A DNA stretch of 58,688 nt from Syntrophorhabdaceae bacterium (lineage in GTDB: Bacteria > Desulfobacterota > Syntrophorhabdia > Syntrophorhabdales > Syntrophorhabdaceae), in NCBI GenBank assembly GCA_026415675.1, contig JAOAGQ010000039.1, forward strand, positions 1 through 58,688. Reading direction: 5' to 3'. This document shows, one piece after another, positions 7,989 to 16,395 of this stretch. Within the stretch, counting starts at the first letter, position 1. Every line of letters starts with the position of its first letter. The notes under the pieces were generated by a model. That model saw only the letters and a list, made by a program, of their open reading frames with translations. It was not told where the DNA came from and searched no databases. Made by a program: the position numbers and the translations under genes.

Positions 7989-9335
7989 TTACTCCTTGAG
8001 ACCGTACTTTTTTATCTTGTTGTAAAGGGTGACCCTGTCAATATCAAGTATCTCCGCGGAACGCTGTATGTTCCAGTTGTTTTCTCTCAAAATTTTTAGA
8101 ATATGCTCCTTTTCGACGGCCTTTATGCTCTTATCTTTGACCGACTCTCCCTCGGGGGAGAGCTTTTGTGTTAGATTGAGGTCTTCTACGCTTATGGTTT
8201 GCTCTTTACAGACTACCATCGCCCTCTCTATAACATTTTCAAGCTCCCTTACGTTACCTGGCCAATGATAGTCCATAAGCATCTTGAGGCCACTCTCCGA
8301 TACCTTTTTTATTTGTTTACCCATCTCGATATTAAATTTGTGGATAAAGAACTCTGCAAGGTATGGGATGTCTTCCTTCCGTTCCCTTAAAGGGGGCATC
8401 TCGATGGAGATCACATTCAGCCTGTAGTAGAGATCTTCCCGGAAAAGGCCCTCTTCAACGGCTTTTTTTAAGTCCCTGTTTGTGGCTGCGATAATCCGTA
8501 TATCGAGTTTTATCGGGGTAATACCCCCTAGTCTCATGATCTCCTTTTCCTGTATAACCCTTAAAAGGCTCATCTGTAGTTTTGGTGTGATATCCCCTAT
8601 TTCGTCGAGGAAAATGGTACCGCCATTGGCGAGTTCAAATTTGCCTTTCTTTGTATTGAAGGCGTTTGTGAATGCCCCCTTTTCATAACCAAAAAATTCA
8701 CTCTCGAGGAGAGTCTCCGGAAGGGCCACGCATGAGACAGGAACAAAGGGCCCCTCTTTTCTGTAGCTCTCGTTGTGAATGGCCCTCGCAAGGAGCTCTT
8801 TTCCTGTCCCGCTCTCTCCCAAGATGAGGATATTGGAGTTACTCTTTGATACGGTCATGGCGAATTCAAATATCTTCTGCATCTTGGGGCTTTTACTCAC
8901 GAGGTCATGGAAACGGTATCTCTTCGTTAATTCCTTTCTGAGGTGGTCAACCTCTCTTACAAGGGTCTGGTTTTCTATAAGTCTTTTCACAAGCAAGGAT
9001 ATCTCTTCAGGGTCGCACGGTTTTATCAAATAATCATAGGCCCCCATCTTCATCGCTTGGACTGCCGTATGGACTGTCGCATAGGCGGTGATGATTATAA
9101 TCTGCAAACCGGGGGATATCTCCTTTGCCTTTTCCATGAACTCAAGACCGTCCATTTTTGGCATCTTTAAGTCCACCATCGCTATATCCCATTCCTCTTC
9201 CTTTACCATCTCGAGGGCCTTAAGGCCGTTTTCCGCTGTTCCAACGGCATGGCCATCTTCCATTAACCATTCGGCGAGGGAGTTTCTCACGATCTCTTCG
9301 TCGTCCACCACAAGGATCTTTATCTTCTTGGACAT
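7989..9335 (-). CDS. NtrC-family sigma-54 response regulator
   Basis: The 448-residue protein has a receiver domain (acidic D11/D12, phosphoacceptor D55 in IAMVDLKMP, K105), a sigma-54 AAA+ domain and a Fis-type helix-turn-helix. Walker A is GESGTGKE (173-180) and Walker B is GGTIFLDEIGD (238-248). The sigma-54 contact loop reads GAFTNA (220-225) in place of the usual GAFTGA. The C-terminal HTH is NIQRSAEILDIDRVTLYNKIKKYGL in register with Fis-like HTH. The heme-binding sensor kinase gene lies 18 bases upstream, so the two form a two-component pair. It should activate sigma-54 promoters, though none are evident in the window. Confidence 0.96.
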   Translation of the reverse strand: MSKKIKILVVDDEEIVRNSLAEWLMEDGHAVGTAENGLKALEMVKEEEWDIAMVDLKMPKMDGLEFMEKAKEISPGLQIIIITAYATVHTAVQAMKMGAYDYLIKPCDPEEISLLVKRLIENQTLVREVDHLRKELTKRYRFHDLVSKSPKMQKIFEFAMTVSKSNSNILILGESGTGKELLARAIHNESYRKEGPFVPVSCVALPETLLESEFFGYEKGAFTNAFNTKKGKFELANGGTIFLDEIGDITPKLQMSLLRVIQEKEIMRLGGITPIKLDIRIIAATNRDLKKAVEEGLFREDLYYRLNVISIEMPPLRERKEDIPYLAEFFIHKFNIEMGKQIKKVSESGLKMLMDYHWPGNVRELENVIERAMVVCKEQTISVEDLNLTQKLSPEGESVKDKSIKAVEKEHILKILRENNWNIQRSAEILDIDRVTLYNKIKKYGLKE

Positions 9336-9353
9336 CCCTTTCTCCTCGTTTAT

Positions 9354-10979
9354 TTACATGCCCCCTTTTTCTACATTAAAGGTCCGGGGAAGTTTTATCG
9401 TAACCGTAGTTCCGTGGGCAGGTACACTTTCTATATTTAGTGTACCACGATGGGAGCTGACAATTCCATAGACAACGGATAAACCGAGACCTGTCCCGCT
9501 CTCCTTTGTGGTGAAGAAGGGGTCGAATATCTTGGGGAGTATATCGGGGTCGATGCCGGGTCCATTGTCTACTATTTTTATAAGGACCATCTCCTCTTTC
9601 TCTATAAAATCGGTGTAAATGGTGATTTTCCCTCCCCCCTCCAGAGCCTCGCATGAATTTAGGATGATGTTTAAAAATACCTGTCTTAACTGCATGGGGT
9701 CGGCGGTAATGGTGGGAACCTGGGAAAACACCTTTTCAAGTTTAATCTCCTGGAGATTGATATGGTTTGACAGCAAAGTTACCGCATCCTCGATGAGAAG
9801 ATTTATGTTCACATCGTTTTTGAGGGAGGGTTCCCTCTGTCTTGAAAAATCGAGGAGGTTTCTCACAATTGTACTGCACCTCTGGGTCTCCCTCTCCATA
9901 ACGCTCAAATAGGAGGATATCTTAGTGATCTCCTCATCGCTTAAATTTTTCGATGCGAGCTTTCTCTCAATCAGTTTTGTGTATGTGAGTATGCCGTTTA
10001 GGGGGTTGTTGATCTCATGGGCGATAGTGGCGGAGAGTTTGCCGATGGATGCGAGCTTTTCCGATTGGATGAGCTGGGCCTGGGCCTCTTTTAAGGCGGA
10101 TGTCCTCTCTTCCACCTTATCCTCGAGGGTCTTTATAAATTCCTTTAACTCTTCGTCGGCCTTTTTCAGACGCTGGGTCATCCTTGCAAAAGACTCAGAA
10201 AGCATACCCATCTCATCCTTTGTAAATATTTTTGCCTCATAGTTGAAATCCCCTTCGGCAACCTGGGTTGTTGCCTTTACTAGTTCTTTAACGGGCCAGT
10301 TTACATACCTGTGAATCACGAGTATGATCACTATGGAGACCACCATGATCGTTATAATGGCAAACAATATCGTTTTTCGTGTTACCTGGGCTATGATTTT
10401 GTCCGTATTTTCAAGGGAAAGGGTCACATCGAAGACACCCAGCACATTCTGTTCGGGGCTATGGGCATGACATTTGGCTGTGTAACAGTCAGGGCCGTTA
10501 TAGATAGGGGTGATCATACCGAGAATCCTTTTTCCTCCCGATTTGAAGATCCTTGCCCTGCTCGGGGTATCAAGCCTTACAAGGGGTTTCCCCTCTAAGT
10601 GGCATGCGTAACAGGCCTCCGTTGTTTTACCCACCATAGTACCTATCTCTTTTTTGTCAGAGGAGAACATGATCTGGCCATCTTTGTTGAAGATCCTTAC
10701 CTTTTCGATCTCTTCCTGGGCCCCTACCGTCTCTATCGCATGGTGCACCGCCTCCCTGTAGTTGTGAAGCATGTTGAATCTTAGGCTTCTCGTCAGGGTT
10801 CCGCTTAACTGTTTGGCCCACAGGATGGCTTCGTTGAGTAAGGTCTCCCTCTGGGCTGCTATGTTTGTATAGGCGTATATCCCAATAAAAAGTATCAATG
10901 TTATACCAACCCATATGGTGAGTTTAAAGGTGAGAGAATAAGTCGTGGGCACCCTATTTATCATATCTGTGTAGCCCAC
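9354..10979 (-). CDS. Membrane sensor histidine kinase with a periplasmic c-type heme domain
   Basis: The 541-residue kinase has a first membrane helix (about 20-38), a periplasmic sensor region to about 203, a second membrane helix (204-223), HAMP (about 224-275), a coiled coil, HisKA with H321 in HEINNPLNGI, and a HATPase domain with the DNGPGID and GTGLGLSVVYG boxes. The sensor region contains CYACH (123-127), a classical CxxCH heme-c site, and a second C-x4-C-H site CYTAKCH (165-171). It should therefore bind heme covalently in the periplasm and sense redox state or a gas ligand. The start is GTG 10979; an ATG at 10964 is an alternative. It is co-transcribed with the NtrC-type regulator. 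Confidence 0.95.
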   Translation of the reverse strand: MGYTDMINRVPTTYSLTFKLTIWVGITLILFIGIYAYTNIAAQRETLLNEAILWAKQLSGTLTRSLRFNMLHNYREAVHHAIETVGAQEEIEKVRIFNKDGQIMFSSDKKEIGTMVGKTTEACYACHLEGKPLVRLDTPSRARIFKSGGKRILGMITPIYNGPDCYTAKCHAHSPEQNVLGVFDVTLSLENTDKIIAQVTRKTILFAIITIMVVSIVIILVIHRYVNWPVKELVKATTQVAEGDFNYEAKIFTKDEMGMLSESFARMTQRLKKADEELKEFIKTLEDKVEERTSALKEAQAQLIQSEKLASIGKLSATIAHEINNPLNGILTYTKLIERKLASKNLSDEEITKISSYLSVMERETQRCSTIVRNLLDFSRQREPSLKNDVNINLLIEDAVTLLSNHINLQEIKLEKVFSQVPTITADPMQLRQVFLNIILNSCEALEGGGKITIYTDFIEKEEMVLIKIVDNGPGIDPDILPKIFDPFFTTKESGTGLGLSVVYGIVSSHRGTLNIESVPAHGTTVTIKLPRTFNVEKGGM

Positions 10980-10998
10980 CCCTTCCTATGTGAGATCT

Positions 10999-11014
10999 AA
11001 AGAACATGTTCTTT
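10999..11014. promoter_or_regulatory. Perfect 16-bp palindrome, candidate operator
   Basis: The sequence AAAGAACATGTTCTTT is its own reverse complement and has no loop, which suits a dimeric DNA-binding protein better than an RNA hairpin. It lies 20-35 bases upstream of the sensor kinase start, so it could control the two-component operon. No matching second copy was noticed in the window. Confidence 0.4.
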
Positions 11015-11061
11015 TAAATTGAGGGTATCACAGATTTCACAAAACTTCAACATCCCCTGTT

Positions 11062-11316
11062 TCAACGGTATCTTATCTTGGCGATGAGCACTGTGATGCT
11101 TAAGATAAGGGATACTACGTTGGCGATGATAATCGGCGGTTCTTTGAGGAAAATACCGTATAGGAGCCATAGAAAGACCCCGATGGTCATCATCGAGGGC
11201 ATGAATATAGATACATCCTTTGCCTCCTTAAGCCTTATCATGCGGATAAACTGGGGCAACATAGAAAAGGTCGTGAAAAATGCAGCGATATAGCCTATTA
11301 ACTCTTTGCTCTCCAC
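11062..11316 (-). CDS. SemiSWEET-type sugar transporter (PQ-loop, 84 aa)
   Basis: A single triple-helix bundle of 84 residues fits a bacterial SemiSWEET, which works as a dimer to move sugars across the inner membrane by facilitated diffusion. Three membrane helices are visible (about 5-24, 38-56, 61-80). The PQ motif lies in SMLPQFIRMIR at the end of helix 1, followed by the basic KEAKDVS turn common in the family. The start is GTG 11316. The gene sits between the sensor kinase and the glycosyltransferase genes, all on the minus strand, and ends about 80 bases before the kinase. Confidence 0.9.
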   Translation of the reverse strand: MESKELIGYIAAFFTTFSMLPQFIRMIRLKEAKDVSIFMPSMMTIGVFLWLLYGIFLKEPPIIIANVVSLILSITVLIAKIRYR

Positions 11317-11328
11317 AGGATGAATGTT

Positions 11329-12348
11329 TTAATAAATTCTTTTCGATTGTTCAATAGGAATATGATTTTTTGGGTACAGAACATCGATCAGCTTAGGGGC
11401 ACAGGCCTTAACGGAAAAGGATGTTTTTACCACTTCATGACCTCTTATGCCCATCTCCTTCCTTTTATCGGGGTTTTCGATTAAAAAAGAGAGGGCCCTT
11501 ATCCATTCTTCCTCTGTTTTCGCATAGAGTCCGTTAACCCCATCCTTTACTATATCCACATTTATTCCCACAGGGGTGCAGACCGCAGGTACCCCAACGC
11601 CGAAGTATTGTAAAATCTTTAAACCGCACTTCCCCCAGGACCATAGATCATCCAAAAGGGGCATGATGCCTATATCGAGGGCCTTTAAATCCTCCACTTC
11701 CGTCTCTGAGGACCATCTTTTTTTAACAACCTTTATATGCTCACAATCGAAAAAGGTGTCACAGATGATATGGAGTTCAACATGTCTATATAGTTTCCCG
11801 AGCCTTTCAAACATGGGGCGCATCTTCTCCAGATAATGGATGCTACCGTGGTCCCCTATCCATCCTATGGCAACATTATCCTTTTGTATGGTGTAATCCT
11901 TCATTGAATACCGTTCATCTTCTATCGGTGTGGGTATTATAACGACCCTGTCCGTAAATTTTGATGCCTGGTCTTTTAGGAAACTGTTTCCTGCAATTAC
12001 GAAATCAGAGGCCTTCACCATATTTGCAAACCGTTTAAGGCGTGTTTTGGAATAAGGGGAGGAGGCCTTGGAGTTTCTGAACATGATGGCATCATCGAAA
12101 TCGAAGACCACCCTTTTCGCCTTCAAGCGGAAAATGTCGAGGAAGGGTCTTAAAAATCTCTTCCGCTGTAAAAAAATAGTGTCATAATCCCCTATGATAC
12201 CGAGTAATTTCATAAACTCCCCTAAAGAAGCGGGGTATAGAGCAACATCCGTTTTAATACCCACGGCATGGAGATAGGGTAGATACTGTAATACCCTGTA
12301 TCTGCTTGCGGCAACCTGCCATCCCTGGATCAAAAAGAGCACTTTCAT
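11329..12348 (-). CDS. Glycosyltransferase, GT-B (GT4-like)
   Basis: This 339-residue protein has the two Rossmann-like lobes of a GT-B enzyme. The N-terminus MKVLFLIQGWQVAASRYRV has the loop and arginine seen in nucleotide-sugar transferases. The C-terminal donor lobe carries GIMPLLDDLWSWGKCGLKIL, then YFGVGVPAVCTPVGIN and DGVNGLYAKTEEEW, the usual GT4 pattern with the GKCGLK in place of the more common E-G-x-P-x-x-x-L-E segment. The acceptor and sugar are unknown. It overlaps the GT2 gene stop by four bases, so both are translated from one message, presumably for LPS or another surface glycan. Confidence 0.9.
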   Translation of the reverse strand: MKVLFLIQGWQVAASRYRVLQYLPYLHAVGIKTDVALYPASLGEFMKLLGIIGDYDTIFLQRKRFLRPFLDIFRLKAKRVVFDFDDAIMFRNSKASSPYSKTRLKRFANMVKASDFVIAGNSFLKDQASKFTDRVVIIPTPIEDERYSMKDYTIQKDNVAIGWIGDHGSIHYLEKMRPMFERLGKLYRHVELHIICDTFFDCEHIKVVKKRWSSETEVEDLKALDIGIMPLLDDLWSWGKCGLKILQYFGVGVPAVCTPVGINVDIVKDGVNGLYAKTEEEWIRALSFLIENPDKRKEMGIRGHEVVKTSFSVKACAPKLIDVLYPKNHIPIEQSKRIY

Positions 12349-13304
12349 AAAAAATCCCTATCAAGAATAGATTCGATATACTCGATGGTAACCCTTCTTG
12401 ATGACTGAATTCTCTTCCTCTCCCTGAGTATATAAGGCATACGGATATATGCGGCGAGAGTTCCTTTTATGAAATAGTATGTCCTTGCCTTCCAGAAATT
12501 GAAAGCCACCCTTTTGACGAAGGCAAGACCCCTTCTTATGATTATCCGGAATAAATAGCGCCTTAAAAGCTCTGAAGGCATGTCCTTCAAGAAGAACATG
12601 GTGCAATTCCTGTTATTAAGGTATGTGGCCATATACCTTTTTCTCTTTATCGTTGCCCCTACCAGATGATAGGCAACGGCCTTAGGTACATATAATGCCC
12701 TGTATCCCGCGAGTTGTGCCCTGAAACTTATGTCCACATCCTCGAATGACGCAAAGAACTCTTCATCAAAAAGACCTATATCATCGAACATCTTTTTTCT
12801 ATAAAGGGCGGCCCCTGCATTTACCCCGAAGACGTATCTTACCTCTTCATACTGTCCCCTATCTACCTCCCCTGCCCCTATTATTTCAACGCCACCATCG
12901 CTATTTAACCTTATCCCGAGGATGTTTATCCTATCTTTTTCCAGGTATCTCATCATCTTAGGGCCGCACGAACCTGCCTCAGGATGCTCGATCAGGGCAT
13001 TATAAAGGGATTCAAGCCACCTCTCATGAAGCTCTATATCGTTATTTAAAAGTGATATAAAAGGGGAGGAGGAGGCCTCTATACCTCTGTTTACGGCATA
13101 GGCAAAACCGTAATTCTTTTCAAAGGGGATCACCTTTATATAGGGATACCTATCCTGTATCAATTTGAGGGAACCATCCGTTGAACCGTTATCGACAACG
13201 ATGATCTCAAAATCCTTAAAGGTCTGCTTTTTCAAAGAATCGAGGGGCATAGGGAGTAATTTCTCCCCGTTATAGTTCGGTATTACTATGCTCACCTCTG
13301 CCAA
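12345..13304 (-). CDS. Glycosyltransferase family 2 (rhamnosyltransferase-like)
   Basis: The 319-residue GT-A enzyme starts with SIVIPNYNGEKLL, then VVDNGSTDGS (37-45 region) that binds the nucleotide, then LLNNDIE with the metal-binding DxD-like triplet (N87-N88-D89). ASFEDVDISFRAQLAGYRA is the acceptor/catalytic region seen in rhamnosyltransferase-like GT2 proteins. The C-terminal part is basic and ends in an amphipathic tail that could sit on the membrane. Its partner genes are the GT4-like gene downstream (overlapping) and the methyltransferase two bases upstream, which suggests one surface-glycan operon. Confidence 0.92.
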   Translation of the reverse strand: MAEVSIVIPNYNGEKLLPMPLDSLKKQTFKDFEIIVVDNGSTDGSLKLIQDRYPYIKVIPFEKNYGFAYAVNRGIEASSSPFISLLNNDIELHERWLESLYNALIEHPEAGSCGPKMMRYLEKDRINILGIRLNSDGGVEIIGAGEVDRGQYEEVRYVFGVNAGAALYRKKMFDDIGLFDEEFFASFEDVDISFRAQLAGYRALYVPKAVAYHLVGATIKRKRYMATYLNNRNCTMFFLKDMPSELLRRYLFRIIIRRGLAFVKRVAFNFWKARTYYFIKGTLAAYIRMPYILRERKRIQSSRRVTIEYIESILDRDFL

Positions 13305-13306
13305 TC

Positions 13307-13987
13307 TTAAACCTCTCTTACTTTCACTGAGGAAAAGATATACTGTCTCACCAGAAAATCTATGAGCCTATTTCCTGTTAAAGAATTTATGGTTTTTAGC
13401 CATTTTGCCCCGGATGGTCTTTTAATGACCTCTTTAATCTCGAAACCGCCATCTCCAAAGAGTCTCTTTATGGATTTTATCGTAAAAAAACGTAGGTGGG
13501 TCTTATCCATTATCCCGTCTTCTGTATACTCCCATTCCCCCTTTATGGTAAGTTTTTTTATGATTCTGTAATGGCGTATATTGGGTATGCTCGAGATGGC
13601 CACCCCCCCCATTTTTAAAAAGGGGTTCTGTTTTTTAATGAGACCCCAGGGGTCAACGAGGTGTTCCAGGACATCGCCGTACATGATACAATCAAAATAG
13701 CCCCTTTCAAAGGGGAGGTCGATCTTCTCCACATCCCCTATGATGATCCTTTCGTAATAGGGCGCCCCATCCATTGCAATATCCTCTATGATCTCGATAC
13801 CAACTACATCGAAGCCCATCTCCTTCAATCTCTTTCCTGTCATGCCCCCTGCGCAACCCACCTCGAGTATTTTTTTTACACCCTTTGGTATTAAACGGAT
13901 CATGTCTTCTCTTGTGCTGTAATAATACGGGGATGGTTTGCCCTTTTTCATTTCATATTTATCCGACAATAGGTTTAATATTAGCAT
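13307..13987 (-). CDS. Class I SAM-dependent methyltransferase, 226 aa
   Basis: The SAM-binding motif I is ILEVGCAGGMTGKRLKEMG, followed by the acidic VVGIEI end of strand 2 and by YFDCIMYGDVLEHLVDP (motif II, DxLEH), a pattern of the Methyltransf_23/UbiG-like group often found in glycan clusters. ATG 13987 has no obvious Shine-Dalgarno. A second Met (MKKGKPSPYYY) at 13951 is an alternative start. The stop lies two bases before the GT2 gene, so the gene leads the glycan operon on this strand. Substrate unknown; a sugar or lipid-linked glycan is the natural guess. Confidence 0.9.
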   Translation of the reverse strand: MLILNLLSDKYEMKKGKPSPYYYSTREDMIRLIPKGVKKILEVGCAGGMTGKRLKEMGFDVVGIEIIEDIAMDGAPYYERIIIGDVEKIDLPFERGYFDCIMYGDVLEHLVDPWGLIKKQNPFLKMGGVAISSIPNIRHYRIIKKLTIKGEWEYTEDGIMDKTHLRFFTIKSIKRLFGDGGFEIKEVIKRPSGAKWLKTINSLTGNRLIDFLVRQYIFSSVKVREV

Positions 13988-14042
13988 CTACAGAGGTTTC
14001 TTTCAACGTACTATTTTATATCCGGCAGGCTTTAGAGATAAC

Positions 14043-14069
14043 TTGATTTAACCTGGTTTTTAATATAAT
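14043..14069 (+). promoter_or_regulatory. Probable promoter of the 248-aa methyltransferase gene
   Basis: TTGATT at 14043-14048 and TATAAT at 14064-14069 are 15 bases apart. The -10 box is perfect but the spacer is short. An alternative -10, TAATAT at 14066, gives 17 bases. The site lies in the intergenic gap between divergent genes. Confidence 0.45.
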
Positions 14070-14127
14070 ATCAGAGCTATTCCCTATCGGTAAGATGATA
14101 AAATTAAAAAGAGGGATATGAAGCCCG

Positions 14128-14874
14128 ATGGACGATATCTATATGAATGAACTGGAAAAGTATTTTTTGCAGAACAAAGGGAGGCTCATCCACAAATGGA
14201 TGCACTATTTCCCCATATACGAGAGGCATTTTAGGCCGTACAGGAACAGAGAGATCCATGTCCTCGAGATAGGTGTATATCAAGGGGGTTCCCTTCAGAT
14301 GTGGAAGGAATACTTCGGAGAAAAGGCAAATATATACGGTGTTGACATAAACCCTGCCTGCAAATCCCTTGAGGAGGAAAGGATAAAGATATTTATCGGA
14401 TCCCAGGACGATAGGGAGTTTTTGAGGTCACTGAAGAGGGAAATACCGAGGTGCGATATACTGATCGATGACGGCGGCCATACGATGGAACAACAGATCA
14501 TAACCTTTGAGGAACTCTATGAACATGTATCAATCGATGGCATCTACCTCTGCGAAGATACCCATACTTCTTACTGGAAATCCCACGGAGGAGGTTTAAG
14601 GAAGAAAGGTACTTTCATCGAATATATGAAGAACAAGATAGATGAGCTTCACGCCTGGCACTCAGAAGATACGAAGAGATTGTGCGTCAACGGATTTACC
14701 GAATCGACCTTTGCGATACACTTCTACGACAGTATAGTCGTTATTGAGAAAGGTACGATTAGAAAGCCCCACCATATGATGACCGGGGAGGCCTCACTCC
14801 TGCCTTTTAAGGATAGTAAAAGGAGAAAAAAGAGAGGGGTTTTCTCTCACCTCATAGACAGATTCAAGTCGTGA
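14128..14874 (+). CDS. SAM-dependent methyltransferase, CmcI/macrocin-O-methyltransferase-like
   Basis: The 248-residue protein has VLEIGVYQGGSLQMWKEYFG as motif I, IYGVDINP as the strand-2 acidic end, and CDILIDDGGHTMEQQI, the metal-site IDDGGH pattern typical of cephalosporin-hydroxylase (CmcI)-like and macrocin O-methyltransferase-like enzymes. These are metal-dependent O-methyltransferases that often act on sugars. LCEDTHTSYW follows, also typical. The C-terminus is strongly basic (RRKKRG). The gene starts a rightward group with the double-kinase gene 61 bases later, and faces the glycosyltransferase genes. Confidence 0.88.
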   Translation: MDDIYMNELEKYFLQNKGRLIHKWMHYFPIYERHFRPYRNREIHVLEIGVYQGGSLQMWKEYFGEKANIYGVDINPACKSLEEERIKIFIGSQDDREFLRSLKREIPRCDILIDDGGHTMEQQIITFEELYEHVSIDGIYLCEDTHTSYWKSHGGGLRKKGTFIEYMKNKIDELHAWHSEDTKRLCVNGFTESTFAIHFYDSIVVIEKGTIRKPHHMMTGEASLLPFKDSKRRKKRGVFSHLIDRFKS

Positions 14875-14935
14875 AGCATGGAAAGGGGCATAGAAGATTA
14901 AAACCCTAAGGTAACCATCACAGAAGGGCAAAAAG

Positions 14936-16330
14936 ATGAAGGATAACCCTATCGAATGGTACGTAAATCACGAAGAACTTCACGAGACCTTAAAGAGACT
15001 TAAACTCCAGGAAGAAAAAAGGAGGGATTACAGTGTATTAGAACACAAAGGGGAGAGGTTCTTTGTTAAGTATTTCAAAGAGAACGGTATCCTCGGTCGG
15101 CTGAGAAATCTTTTATCTCCAAGGGGAAAAAAAGAGTATGAAACAGGAAAGAGGCTCATCGAGGTGTCTATAAATACTCCCAAACCCCTCGGATACGGCA
15201 TCTCAAAAAACGGCTCCTATGTGGTACAGGAATGGATTGATGGTACTACCTTTTTAGATGTTTTTATGGCAGGGAAAAAGAGGGAGGAACTTCTTTTCCT
15301 TCTTGTGGATCTCTTAAGGGCTTTGAAGGTGCACGGCATACTCCACAACGACCTCCATCTGGACAATATTTTTGTGAGCGGAGGAAGGCTCTACCTGATA
15401 GACCTCCACAAAACGGTGATAAAAAGTAGTCTTTCCCGGAAAGAGGAGATAGTAAACATAGCCCATGCGGTTAACATGGTTTACGACGATCTTGACGAAG
15501 AGGAGAGGGGGCTCTTTTTTGATAGATATGGAGAGGTCTCGTTGAGGTTACCTGTTGAGAAGGCCATAGAAAAGATGAGGGATAGATGGGTGAGAAGAAA
15601 GAAAAAAAGGGCGTTCAAAAACACATCGAAGATAGAAAAGGTAGGGGGTGTTCTGTGGATAAGGGACAAAAAAGGGGTATCCGATAAGAGTCTGGGTATT
15701 GTGAAAAAGGATCGAAAGGTGCTTGTTGAGAGATATGAGGACCATATAAGGAAGTACTACAAGAGTAAAAGAAGGCTACTCAGGGCATGGGAAAACCACG
15801 TAGTTCTTCTATACTTGAAACTCAGAATCACCCCAGAACCGTACTGTACGGATGAAGGCCATATTCTACGTACGGGGTTTATTGCCATGGAGGACCTGAA
15901 GGGGAAAGGGGAAGAGCTTGACAGGTATCTCGATAGAAGGTATGACGAGATGGGGAGAGGGGAGAGGAGGGATTTTATTGAACGTCTCGCCGATTTTTTT
16001 TCTATGCTTTTTAAAAAAGGCATCTACCATACGGACATGAAGGCATGCAATATTTTTGTCTGCCATGACGGCTCCTTTCGTCTTCTCGATGTGGAGGATA
16101 TAATTTTCAGAAGAATCGATAAAAAAAGATTGATAGCCCTGCTTTTGCAGCTAAACACCACAGTACCTCTGAGGATAAGTACAAAAGACAGGATGAGGTT
16201 TTTTATCCGTATCACCGAATCGCTCCCCATAAATAGAAAGGAAGTGTTTTTCAGAGTAAAAGAAGAGTCCCTAAAGAGTAAGATCGTCTATGAAGGCAAA
16301 GAGGGTCTCAAAATAGAGGATTGGGGATAA
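14936..16330 (+). CDS. Double LPS-kinase-like protein (two Kdo/WaaP-type kinase domains)
   Basis: At 464 residues the protein holds two kinase-fold modules. Module 1 has a beta-3 Lys in FFVKYF (K45), a catalytic loop LHNDLHLDN (H137, D139, N144) and a metal Asp in YLIDLHK (D156), as in Kdo kinase/WaaP/InaA families. Module 2 starts near residue 260; it has YHTDMKACN (H365, D367, N372) and LLDVEDI (D385), but its beta-3 position reads LVERY, with Glu in place of Lys. These families phosphorylate Kdo or heptose in the LPS core. The second module may be weak or regulatory. Its place in the glycan cluster supports a role in LPS core modification. Confidence 0.85.
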   Translation: MKDNPIEWYVNHEELHETLKRLKLQEEKRRDYSVLEHKGERFFVKYFKENGILGRLRNLLSPRGKKEYETGKRLIEVSINTPKPLGYGISKNGSYVVQEWIDGTTFLDVFMAGKKREELLFLLVDLLRALKVHGILHNDLHLDNIFVSGGRLYLIDLHKTVIKSSLSRKEEIVNIAHAVNMVYDDLDEEERGLFFDRYGEVSLRLPVEKAIEKMRDRWVRRKKKRAFKNTSKIEKVGGVLWIRDKKGVSDKSLGIVKKDRKVLVERYEDHIRKYYKSKRRLLRAWENHVVLLYLKLRITPEPYCTDEGHILRTGFIAMEDLKGKGEELDRYLDRRYDEMGRGERRDFIERLADFFSMLFKKGIYHTDMKACNIFVCHDGSFRLLDVEDIIFRRIDKKRLIALLLQLNTTVPLRISTKDRMRFFIRITESLPINRKEVFFRVKEESLKSKIVYEGKEGLKIEDWG

Positions 16331-16339
16331 ACTCTTTTT

Positions 16340-16368
16340 TTGAATATTTCCCGGGTATGTGCTATTGT
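16340..16368 (+). promoter_or_regulatory. Probable promoter of the glutaredoxin-FTR operon
   Basis: TTGAAT (16340-16345), a 17-base spacer and TATTGT (16363-16368). The predicted start leaves a short leader that contains the strong Shine-Dalgarno agaggaggt before ATG 16396. Confidence 0.5.
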
Positions 16369-16395
16369 TAACTATACGATAAGAGGAGGTGTCCT

